Of a stretch of 5,678 nt of DNA, positions 1-5,578 are shown in pieces; the stretch's first letter is position 1; each line of letters starts with the position of its first letter. The notes below the pieces were generated by a model, which worked only from the letters and a program-made list of their open reading frames with translations, was not told where the DNA came from and ran no database searches. The translations under genes and the position numbers were made by a program. This DNA is from Lachnospiraceae bacterium UBA4711 (GTDB lineage: Bacteria > Bacillota > Clostridia > Lachnospirales > Lachnospiraceae), in assembly GCA_002404515.1 (NCBI GenBank), contig DHJV01000079.1, positions 9,785 through 15,462 on the forward strand, read 5' to 3'.

Positions 1-847
1 GTGACTTTCCGGTTCCGGCTGGTCCTACCAGAAGCAGTCCATACGCCGGTAATGTATGCGTCCGGTTGATCTGGATGATTGTCTCCATGATTCTCTGCTT
101 GACGCGCTCCAATCCATACAGCTCCTCATCTAAGATTTTTCTCGCCCATACCGGATCAATTGCTTCGAAATAGTTGCTCTTCCACTGCACATTCAGCATG
201 ATGGAAAGCGCACGCTGTGCATGTCTGCGCTCCTCCTGTGACACCTCACTCGAACGTGCCACTGCAAGATTCCGTCGTGCCCAGAGACGGATATTATCCG
301 GCATCGTCTTACCTGCACACAGCATAAAATCGGAAATGCTCTGCAAGCTTGTCAGCTTCATCTCATCTCCAACTTCATCTGCATCCTCGTCCTCCTCGAC
401 TTCCTCTGCCACATCACTGGCAAGCAGTCGTTCGATCATAAACTGCAGGAAACCATCTTCCGCAGACAGCTTTGCCGCTCCGCCATACGCGGTCTCCCGG
501 ATCTTATAGACAGCATAGCCATCTTCCATATTCTGTCCGGACAGGCGGATTGGAATCCGATTATCGCCGAGCCATTTGATCAGACTGATAAAGCGTGCGT
601 CCACACGCAGAATATCAGCGGACCATGTTCCGTCCGTATCGTTAAACTCAAACGCCGTCCGCTTACTCTGATTTGCAAACATACCAGACGCATGATGCGA
701 CCATTGCCGTTTTGTATTATCTAACACTAAGATTGGTTCTTCGGGTGTTTTCTCTTTTGCATCGGAAAGAAACGATGTATATGTACAGACAGGCTTCGCC
801 TGCTCCTTTGATGAGCTTGACGAGTTTGAAAAATCAAAAACAGGCAT
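1..847 (-). CDS. Lon-like AAA+ ATPase/protease, N-terminal part (cut by window edge)
   Basis: The start is ATG at 847-845, preceded by an AAGAAGGGA ribosome site about 10 nt upstream. The frame stays open to position 1, giving 282 codons. The protein begins with a Ser-rich stretch (residues 7-13). A region of unrecognised fold follows (about 20-145), then a very acidic segment (about 145-163) and a helical region (about 165-232). From residue 234 it matches the entry to the Lon ATPase module: WARKILDEELYGLERVKQRI, resembling Lon's 'ILDEDHYGLEKVKERI'. It then runs into a Walker A P-loop GPAGTGKS (275-282), where the window ends. Lon proteins are cytoplasmic ATP-driven proteases with a Ser-Lys peptidase domain. 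That domain, Walker B and the sensors lie outside the window, so proteolytic activity is not shown. The N-terminus does not look like the usual Lon substrate-binding domain. It could instead be an ATPase without protease. The gene lies downstream of, and on the same strand as, the WYL operon, but a terminator separates them. Confidence 0.85.
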   Translation of the reverse strand, partial: MPVFDFSNSSSSSKEQAKPVCTYTSFLSDAKEKTPEEPILVLDNTKRQWSHHASGMFANQSKRTAFEFNDTDGTWSADILRVDARFISLIKWLGDNRIPIRLSGQNMEDGYAVYKIRETAYGGAAKLSAEDGFLQFMIERLLASDVAEEVEEDEDADEVGDEMKLTSLQSISDFMLCAGKTMPDNIRLWARRNLAVARSSEVSQEERRHAQRALSIMLNVQWKSNYFEAIDPVWARKILDEELYGLERVKQRIMETIIQINRTHTLPAYGLLLVGPAGTGKS

Positions 848-946
848 AATAAAATTTCCCTTCTTATAGTAATTTCTGGTTCTCCTCTATCCTATAAAAC
901 CACATTTTCGTCAAATTTACAATATACAGTTCATAAATTTGTCAGT

Positions 947-959
947 TTTACACAGTAAA
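947..959. promoter_or_regulatory. Small inverted repeat upstream of the Lon-like gene (candidate operator)
   Basis: On the minus strand TTTAC-TGT-GTAAA forms a perfect 5-bp-arm dyad about 100 nt before the Lon-like start codon. It partly overlaps the U tail of the neighbouring terminator. Between it and the gene several weak promoter combinations are possible, for example TTGTAA-17 nt-TTTTAT or TTGACG-17 nt-GATAGA, and none is convincing. The dyad is short and could be chance. Confidence 0.2.
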
Positions 960-993
960 CAAAACAGGAGCACATCCCTTCAGATATACTCCT
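957..993 (-). terminator. Intrinsic terminator of the degV-WYL operon
   Basis: Read on the minus strand, AGGAGUAUAUCU and GGAUGUGCUCCU pair over 12 bp (966-977 with 982-993) around a GAAG tetraloop, followed by the U-rich tail GUUUUGUUU. The three weak pairs are G-U wobbles that form only in the minus-strand RNA and would be A-C mismatches in the plus-strand RNA, so the element is directional. It starts about 21 nt after the stop codon of the WYL regulator and separates that operon from the Lon-like gene. Confidence 0.85.
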
Positions 994-1014
994 ATTTGAC
1001 ATTAAACTATGTCT

Positions 1015-2010
1015 TCAATGTCCGTTATATTGCAATTGCAATCGTTCAATCTCCGCCTGTACAAGCGAAACGACCGACTCCGGTGCTACGATTTTGGCTC
1101 CATCGCCAAGTCCCATCACCCAGAATACAAACTGACGGCTGACCGCAACATCCACATTTACTGTAAACTGCCCATCCCCCTTCGGAATCAGGTTCACATC
1201 TCTGCCAAACCGGTCCAGAATCACGTTTGCCAGTCCATTATCGCACAACAGCTTAACACGTTCCTCGGTTCCACCAAACATGCCAAACATTTTCTTGTCA
1301 TAGACTGCCATGTCAAACTCGCGAAACACAGACTTGCCAATTCGTTTTTCTCCGGTCATTTGAATATCCAGCATCTTGTCTACCCGGAAATGCTTGATCT
1401 TCTCCTCCTGCTCGTCATACGCAACCAGATAATAATTCCCATCGCTGCATGTGAGTGCCCATGGACTTACCTTATAAAATGCACCATCCCTGCGAAGTTC
1501 TGCTTCCTTCTTCACGTTCCACTGAAAATAATGGAACTGAATCTGCGAATTCTCCGAGATTGCTACATGCAGATGATCCACATTCCGATAGATACTGTCG
1601 TTCATCGTCTTTACACGTCCCGTCACAAAAACCTGTCGTTGTAATTGTGATGCCTCAAACTTTCCCGCCAGCTTCTCAATTTTTTTTATCAGTTCATTCG
1701 TTTTTTTCTTTGTGATGAATTTCGCCGACTGCACAGAGTCTACCAGAAGTTTTAATTCCGGCAGTTCAAACGGACGATTGGCAACATAATAGCTGTATGT
1801 ACGCTCCTTCTGCACCCGTTTAATATCCATTCCAAACGCTCGGAGACACTCAATATCGTCATAGATGCTCTTTCGTTCTGCCTTAATCTCGTGTTTCGTC
1901 AATTCATCAATAATCTGTGCCGTAGTCACACGATGGTCTTTATCCGTCTGTTCTAACAGATATTTTCGAATATATAACAATTTCAATTTTTGATTTTCCG
2001 ATTTCGCCAT
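1015..2010 (-). CDS. WYL-domain transcriptional regulator
   Basis: This 331-residue protein has the three-part layout of WYL regulators. A winged helix-turn-helix of DeoR/HTH_11 type spans about 10-75, with recognition-helix region AERKSIYDDIECLR. A WYL domain spans about 145-215, in which the name motif reads YYL (193-195, in GNYYLVAYD), with SPWAL (182-186) and the conserved Arg of HFRVDKM (R209). A WCX-type C-terminal domain spans about 247-325. WYL domains bind small or nucleic-acid ligands and tune DNA binding by the HTH; the ligand here is unknown. It is the last gene of the operon, starting 9 nt after the stop of the acidic protein. Its SD (GGAG, 12 nt from the ATG) overlaps that gene's final codons, so translation is probably coupled. 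A terminator follows 21 nt after the stop. Autoregulation of the operon is inferred from position only. Length is normal for the family and no key region is missing. Confidence 0.93.
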   Translation of the reverse strand: MAKSENQKLKLLYIRKYLLEQTDKDHRVTTAQIIDELTKHEIKAERKSIYDDIECLRAFGMDIKRVQKERTYSYYVANRPFELPELKLLVDSVQSAKFITKKKTNELIKKIEKLAGKFEASQLQRQVFVTGRVKTMNDSIYRNVDHLHVAISENSQIQFHYFQWNVKKEAELRRDGAFYKVSPWALTCSDGNYYLVAYDEQEEKIKHFRVDKMLDIQMTGEKRIGKSVFREFDMAVYDKKMFGMFGGTEERVKLLCDNGLANVILDRFGRDVNLIPKGDGQFTVNVDVAVSRQFVFWVMGLGDGAKIVAPESVVSLVQAEIERLQLQYNGH

Positions 2011-2019
2011 CGTCTTGTA

Positions 2020-2349
2020 CTACTCCATATCCTCTAATTCATCTATCGCATCCCAATAATTCTCCATCCATGCCGCCTGCTTCTCAAAATCAACCGGCAC
2101 TTCAATCACTTCTTCCATTGCCACGATAGCTCCCGGCGCATACAACATTCCATCGGTTCCTACAATTGCCTGTCCGCCGACATCCAGCTTACGTGCATAC
2201 ATCAAGGCATCTTCCATCATCACGATCATTGTCTCTCCGGTATCTGTCTCCAATACGACACGCACCATCGGCTCCTGCCCTTCCGGTCTGCCCTCGCAGC
2301 CAAAATCTTCCTCATCAATTCGAATTATCTTGTATATCTGTTCTTCCAT
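2020..2349 (-). CDS. Small acidic protein of unknown function in the degV-WYL operon
   Basis: I do not recognise this 109-residue protein. It has 28 Asp/Glu against 7 Lys/Arg, and 10 Met residues. No signal peptide or membrane segment is visible, so it should be cytoplasmic. Alternating stretches such as PMVRVVLETDTGETMIVMM (27-45) and GGQAIVGTDGMLY (58-70) suggest a beta-rich N-terminal two-thirds. The tail (about 84-109, ending in a DELEDME run) looks helical and strongly acidic. There is one Cys (C18). The gene sits 12 nt after degV and 9 nt before the WYL regulator, with a good SD (GGAG, 5 nt from the ATG), which strongly supports it being real. Being wedged between a lipid-binding protein and a ligand-sensing regulator suggests an adaptor or partner role, but that is inference only. 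Confidence 0.85.
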   Translation of the reverse strand: MEEQIYKIIRIDEEDFGCEGRPEGQEPMVRVVLETDTGETMIVMMEDALMYARKLDVGGQAIVGTDGMLYAPGAIVAMEEVIEVPVDFEKQAAWMENYWDAIDELEDME

Positions 2350-2361
2350 ATGCGCTCCACT

Positions 2362-3249
2362 CTAGTCCACACGCTTCTTGCCCCAGAAGAATAATGCTAC
2401 TGTACCCGGTCCTGTATGACTGCCGATTGTTGTGCCAATGTGATTGATCTCTACCTTTCCGTTTAATTTCGGGAACTTCGCTTCAATCAGATCTGCAACG
2501 GCCCGTGCATCCTCATAGCAGGCAGACTGGGAGATATAACATTTCCCGGAATAATTCAGACCATCCTCGGCACATTCTTCCATCCGGTCTACAATTGCCT
2601 GAATCACCTTCTTCTTTGTACGAATCTTATATCGTGGAATCAGCTTTCCCTCATAGTCCACATTCAAAAGCGGACAAATATTCAACACCGAACCAATAAG
2701 TCCCGCCGTCTTAGTCACTCTGCCGCCCTTTATGAAAAATGTCAGATCAGATGTGAAAAACCAATGATGCAGATTCAGCTTATGTTCCTCTGCGTAATCA
2801 CGCACCTCATCGATTGTCTTTCCCTGTGCCCGAAGCTCCGACAGCTTATCCATCAACAAACCATATCCAGAAGATGCTGCCAGGGAATCAACAACATAGA
2901 TCTTTCGATCCGGGAATTCCTCCTGCAATGTCTCCTTCGCAATATTCGCAGAATTGATAACGCCACTGATTCCAGATGACAGACTTACATGCAGGATATC
3001 CAGCCCCTGCTCTAAGAATGAACGGAAATATTCTTCAAACTCCTCTGCATTCACCTGAGATGTCTTTGTCTCTGCTCCATTTGCCATACGGGAATAAAAC
3101 TCATCAAACGGAATGCTGACACCCAGATTATCCTCATACTGCTTTCCATCCAGTTCAAAGTGGAAACATATATATTTTACATCTATCGCATCAAAATGCT
3201 CTTTCGAAAGATCAGCTGTCGAACAACAGCTAATTACATAATTTCCCAT
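2362..3249 (-). CDS. DegV family protein (fatty-acid-binding, FakB-like)
   Basis: This 295-residue, full-length DegV-fold protein is cytoplasmic. Family members bind one fatty acid; those called FakB present it to the kinase FakA, which makes acyl-phosphate for phospholipid synthesis. Visible family landmarks are the N-terminal STADL (10-14), TSQ (63-65), the LSSGISG loop (90-96) and DS (121-122). Further on are GGRV (175-178) with the PLL turn (193-195), and the C-terminal HTGPGT (278-283). The residue before STADL is Cys (SCCSTADL) where most family members have Asp (DSTADL), so the binding pocket entrance may differ. No fakA is in the window, so partner and ligand are unproven. It is the first gene of the operon, with SD AAGGAG 11 nt from the ATG. 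A TATAAT box lies a further 20 nt or so upstream. Confidence 0.95.
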   Translation of the reverse strand: MGNYVISCCSTADLSKEHFDAIDVKYICFHFELDGKQYEDNLGVSIPFDEFYSRMANGAETKTSQVNAEEFEEYFRSFLEQGLDILHVSLSSGISGVINSANIAKETLQEEFPDRKIYVVDSLAASSGYGLLMDKLSELRAQGKTIDEVRDYAEEHKLNLHHWFFTSDLTFFIKGGRVTKTAGLIGSVLNICPLLNVDYEGKLIPRYKIRTKKKVIQAIVDRMEECAEDGLNYSGKCYISQSACYEDARAVADLIEAKFPKLNGKVEINHIGTTIGSHTGPGTVALFFWGKKRVD

Positions 3250-3276
3250 AATTCCATCCTCTCCTTGTGTGCATAT

Positions 3277-3282
3277 ATTATA
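3277..3282 (-). promoter_or_regulatory. Probable -10 box of the degV operon
   Basis: A perfect TATAAT on the minus strand lies 27 nt upstream of the degV start codon and just before the AAGGAG ribosome site, which is a normal leader length. No good -35 hexamer is found at 16-18 nt (the bases there read about GTAGGT), and there is no TG extension, so an activator or a weak promoter is possible. The nearest upstream gene on this strand ends 155 nt before degV without a clear terminator. Confidence 0.45.
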
Positions 3283-3404
3283 TTGTCCCTATGGAACAGA
3301 CCTACTGTTATCATAGCTAATTTCATGCAAAAAATCAATTGCTATTCCAACCTTCTGTCCTTAATTCTGCCCGAATTTGAATCTGTCTAATCGCAGCCAG
3401 TTTC

Positions 3405-3635
3405 CTATGCTGCTGTCTTTACATGTATCTTACAGGTATTCCCCTTATTTATCGCAGGCGCACCCACATGTTTATTCTCCATGTTTACCCGCTTTATAAG
3501 ACGTCCTGCTAAAAATGCAATAATTAGCAGCAGCACGCCCAATAACGGCATGGATGTAACGATTATTCCACCAATCACCGCACTACACACATAAATACCT
3601 TCTATAATTTTATTACTGTTTACATTTTGTCTCAT
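3405..3635 (-). CDS. Small membrane protein of unknown function (76 aa)
   Basis: I chose the ATG at 3635-3633 because a long SD (AAGGAAAGG, 3647-3655) sits 11 nt upstream of it. A TTG at 3662 in the same frame would place that SD inside the gene. The protein has a short polar N-terminus (1-9). A strongly hydrophobic stretch spans about residues 11-44, broken by SMP (28-30), which could form a two-helix hairpin or one long helix. A basic turn follows (RLIKR, 45-49), then a polar tail of about 27 residues containing one Cys. The basic cluster after the hydrophobic part suggests that the tail stays in the cytoplasm. It has its own promoter and is separated from degV by 155 nt. I cannot assign a family; toxin-like, regulatory or structural roles are all open. 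Confidence 0.6.
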   Translation of the reverse strand: MRQNVNSNKIIEGIYVCSAVIGGIIVTSMPLLGVLLLIIAFLAGRLIKRVNMENKHVGAPAINKGNTCKIHVKTAA

Positions 3636-3681
3636 TTTTATCGCGTCCTTTCCTTCAGTCAAATCTCATCGATTCCGCTTT

Positions 3682-3710
3682 GTTATACTCATCTTACCCT
3701 TTTATGTGTA
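3682..3710 (-). promoter_or_regulatory. Promoter of the small membrane protein gene
   Basis: On the minus strand TACACA (3705-3710, 4 of 6 to consensus) is followed after exactly 17 nt by TATAAC (3682-3687, 5 of 6). The predicted start of transcription, near 3675, gives a leader of about 40 nt that holds the SD. The match supports a housekeeping sigma-A promoter. Confidence 0.55.
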
Positions 3711-3779
3711 CAAAAAAGCTCCCACGCATAAAATTAATGAATTTTCTATTAAATTTTTATTTATCTCTATAATTTCCGT

Positions 3780-3795
3780 CCATATATGGTACAAT
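3780..3795 (+). promoter_or_regulatory. Extended -10 promoter of the DUF2974 gene with overlapping palindrome
   Basis: TGGTACAAT (TG at 3787-3788, -10 TACAAT at 3790-3795) is a good extended -10 located 43 nt before the start codon. The -35 region is poor, as is common for this promoter class. The bases CCATATATGG (3780-3789) form a perfect 10-bp palindrome that overlaps the TG element and could be a repressor site, though it is short. A second TATAAT at 3768-3773 is a weaker alternative because it has no -35 and no TG. Confidence 0.5.
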
Positions 3796-3824
3796 ATTCC
3801 TAATTTAGTTTTTGAAGATACCAT

Positions 3825-3832
3825 AAAGGAGG
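3825..3832 (+). promoter_or_regulatory. Strong ribosome binding site of the DUF2974 gene
   Basis: AAAGGAGG is a near-complete complement of the 16S rRNA tail and sits 6 nt before the ATG at 3839. It fixes the start codon and predicts efficient translation, stronger than the other sites in this window. Confidence 0.85.
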
Positions 3833-3838
3833 AATTCC

Positions 3839-4930
3839 ATGAGTAATATCATCGATTATTTGAAATGGCGTGGAGATTTGACTTTTGCGCAGGATTCCTT
3901 TAATGAAATTGACAACCTGATTCTGTCGCAGTTAGTTTATGTAGAACTAAATAATATCGTATCAGGCAACGCAGGACAGACGATTTCTCTGCTCGACGCA
4001 GCCAAACATTTTTTCAAGCAGAATAATGAACAGGAACTGCTCGATCATGTATCCATGACCAAAAATGCGATTTTGGTATTTAAAGAAATGGCGAAAAGTG
4101 TTCGTTTTAAAAATGTACAATTATCCCGCTATGTAAATGATATCAATGAGCAGGAGCAGTCACAGTTTTCTGCAATTACGATCAACCTGCCGGACAACAG
4201 CACCTATATTGCATTTTCAGGAACAGACGCAACGCTTGTCGGCTGGCACGAAGATTTTAATATGCTTTATCTAAAGCAGACACCTGGACAGGAAAAAGCA
4301 CTGGCTTATTTAAATGCACTGGGGAATCTGGATACTCCGCTTCGTCTGGGCGGACATTCAAAAGGTGGAAACTTCGCTATCTATGCCGGAATGTATTGTG
4401 AAAAATCTCTGCGTGATCAGATCATTGCCGTCTACAACAACGATGGACCAGGCTTTTCGAAAGATGTTGTGGCAAGCGCAGCATACCAGAATCTATTGCC
4501 TGTTATCACAACAATTGTTCCGGAATCCTCTGTGGTTGGACGGTTATTTGAACACCAGGAAGATTATATTGTCGTTAAAAGTGAAAATAAGGGATTAAAA
4601 CAGCACGACGCGATGTCATGGGAAGTGCTCGGAAATCATTTTGTGCACGCTGTTACACCTGCCAATCAAAGCCTGCTCGCCAATCAGGCAATTCGGGAAT
4701 GGATTGCGTTAATCCCAAGAGAAAAGCGCAAAGAAATCGTAGAAGCTGTTTTTCAGATATTCGATGCTGCTGGTATTGAGACTGTCGATGATTTTCTTAC
4801 ATTGAAATTAAAAGATATCCGTACGATTATCCAGACAAAAAAGAAATTGCCGCGCGAGACAAGTGATTCCATCTCTGACGCAGCATTCCTGCTGATTAAA
4901 ATTATGATCAAAACATTTACCTCAGCCTGA
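3839..4930 (+). CDS. DUF2974 (Mbeg1-like) alpha/beta-hydrolase
   Basis: This 363-residue protein matches the DUF2974/Mbeg1-like family, which has the fold of lipases. Visible landmarks: IAFSGTD (124-130), corresponding to the lipase 'F-R-G-T-D' oxyanion region but with Ser in place of Arg; the nucleophile elbow GGHSKGG (171-177), with Ser174 as probable nucleophile; NNDGPGF (200-206), with Asp202 as a candidate acid; and KQHDAMSW (254-261), with His256 as a candidate base. An N-terminal helical part (1-110) and a C-terminal helical extension (about 285-363) flank the hydrolase core. There is no signal peptide, so it is probably cytoplasmic. The natural substrate is unknown; lipid or ester hydrolysis is a family-level inference. 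It is the only plus-strand gene here, divergent from the small membrane protein and convergent with the glycosylase, which it overlaps by 9 bp. No terminator is visible after it. Confidence 0.92.
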   Translation: MSNIIDYLKWRGDLTFAQDSFNEIDNLILSQLVYVELNNIVSGNAGQTISLLDAAKHFFKQNNEQELLDHVSMTKNAILVFKEMAKSVRFKNVQLSRYVNDINEQEQSQFSAITINLPDNSTYIAFSGTDATLVGWHEDFNMLYLKQTPGQEKALAYLNALGNLDTPLRLGGHSKGGNFAIYAGMYCEKSLRDQIIAVYNNDGPGFSKDVVASAAYQNLLPVITTIVPESSVVGRLFEHQEDYIVVKSENKGLKQHDAMSWEVLGNHFVHAVTPANQSLLANQAIREWIALIPREKRKEIVEAVFQIFDAAGIETVDDFLTLKLKDIRTIIQTKKKLPRETSDSISDAAFLLIKIMIKTFTSA

Positions 4931-5410
4931 AACAATCTTCCATGCCTCTGTCAGCTTCTCCAGATTCCAGCTTGCATTTGCCGGACTGGTAGAGGGCAGA
5001 CAGATGGCATTTCTTTTTGTCTGAGGATAAATATACCGCTTATATAACTGCTCTGCCTTTTTTCCATTTACAAAAATTTGTTCTATCTTTGTTGCATCTA
5101 AGATGTTCTGTATCGGATTCGGAATAACATTTCGAATCGAACTATCCGAAGAGCCTGCAATCTCACATTGTCCGATCACATCCCACACGGCAATTTTATG
5201 CTCCAATAAAAACGCCTGCTTCTCTTCCATCGTTCCCGGCACCTCTACCTGAAATACATTTGCAAGCACCTTCCAGAAACGATTCTGCGGATGTCCATAG
5301 AAAAATCCTGCTTCTCTCGATTTGACCGAAGGGAAACTCCCCAATATCAAAACACGAGATTGTTCATTATACACCGGTGAAATTGTATGTATCTGATGCT
5401 GTTGTTCCAT
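4922..5410 (-). CDS. DNA-deoxyinosine (hypoxanthine) glycosylase, UDG superfamily
   Basis: This 162-residue protein belongs to the uracil-DNA glycosylase superfamily, in the group known for removing deaminated adenine (hypoxanthine) from DNA to start base-excision repair. The motifs are clear and in order: LGSFPS (23-28); GFFYGHPQNRFW (35-46), whose Asn43 is in the catalytic-motif position; VWDVIGQCEIAGSSDSSI (75-92); and LPSTSPANA (138-146), the DNA-intercalation motif. The length is typical and nothing is missing. The start is ATG with SD GAGGGAG only 4 nt away, slightly tight. The gene lies directly downstream of the rRNA operon terminator on the same strand, and I see no clear promoter in the roughly 60 nt between. 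Its stop lies inside the end of the convergent hydrolase gene. Substrate choice between hypoxanthine and uracil is assigned from motif resemblance. Confidence 0.92.
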   Translation of the reverse strand: MEQQHQIHTISPVYNEQSRVLILGSFPSVKSREAGFFYGHPQNRFWKVLANVFQVEVPGTMEEKQAFLLEHKIAVWDVIGQCEIAGSSDSSIRNVIPNPIQNILDATKIEQIFVNGKKAEQLYKRYIYPQTKRNAICLPSTSPANASWNLEKLTEAWKIVSG

Positions 5411-5414
5411 GATA

Positions 5415-5460
5415 CTCCCTCAGGGACGCTTCTTTTGTCCCAACGAGTGTCCCTCTGTCC
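5415..5460 (-). repeat. REP-like inverted repeats in the glycosylase leader
   Basis: The minus strand carries GGGAC twice and GUCCC once, immediately before and touching the SD. Three alternative hairpins are possible. The first is AGGGACACU with AGCGUCCCU (5446-5454 with 5422-5430, one G-U pair, 15-nt loop). The second is GGGAC with GUCCC (5437-5441 with 5423-5427, 9-nt loop). The third is UCCC with GGGA of the SD itself (3-nt loop). The sequence GGGACAAAAGAAGCGUCCC resembles the GGGAC...GUCCC palindromes scattered between genes in Clostridia and Bacilli, which can be REP-like elements. That link is from memory of the pattern, not from a search. Confidence 0.5.
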
Positions 5461-5471
5461 TATATTTGATA

Positions 5472-5500
5472 CAAAAAAAAGACCTCATCGGTCTTTTCTT
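5472..5500 (-). terminator. Terminator of the rRNA operon
   Basis: On the minus strand AAAAGACC and GGUCUUUU (5490-5497 with 5477-5484) pair over 8 bp around the loop GAUGA, followed by a run of 8 U (5473-5480, half shared with the stem). It lies about 80 nt after the 23S 3' end. The plus-strand reading also ends in UUUUCUUUCU, so the element could act in both directions. A smaller hairpin, TTCTG with CAGAA (5500-5515), precedes it. Confidence 0.87.
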
Positions 5501-5578
5501 TCTGTACCTTCAGAACTTCATACAAAGATCATATATCTAACCTTTAACAATCCATCTTTCCGTTCTCAAAACCTCTAA
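5498..5578 (-). other. 3' trailer of the rRNA transcript, no 5S or tRNA gene seen
   Basis: Between the 23S end and the terminator are about 80 nt of AT-rich sequence. It is too short for a 5S rRNA (about 117 nt) and contains no tRNA-like TTCGA/CCA arm. The part next to 23S probably forms one side of the RNase III processing stem whose partner lies upstream of 23S, outside the window. Confidence 0.6.

Noticed and set aside
174..509. Open frame of 111 codons on the plus strand opposite the Lon-like gene
   Set aside because: The Ser/Arg/Cys-rich low-complexity product is the complement of the acidic linker and helical region of the Lon-like protein; no ribosome site.
1029..1042. Perfect 14-bp palindrome ATTGCAATTGCAAT
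   Set aside because: It lies within the last codons of the WYL gene and arises from the repeated Leu-Gln codons (TTG CAA TTG CAA); an operator there is unlikely.
1009..1644. Open frame of 211 codons on the plus strand opposite the WYL regulator
   Set aside because: It lies wholly antisense to a well-supported gene, has no convincing ribosome site, and its product is rich in His/Cys/Ile with no recognisable domain, as expected of a shadow frame.
3300..3404. Possible terminator or riboswitch between the small membrane gene and degV
   Set aside because: Only a weak 5-bp AATTC/GAATT hairpin is present, without a following U-run, and no known riboswitch core was recognised.
3636..3662. Upstream TTG start giving an 85-residue version of the small membrane protein
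   Set aside because: The AAGGAAAGG ribosome site lies inside this extension and is correctly spaced for the ATG at 3635, and no SD precedes the TTG.
5387..5578. Plus-strand open frame of 63 codons across the rRNA trailer
   Set aside because: It runs through the REP-like repeat and the terminator hairpin, has no ribosome site, and shows no protein-like composition.
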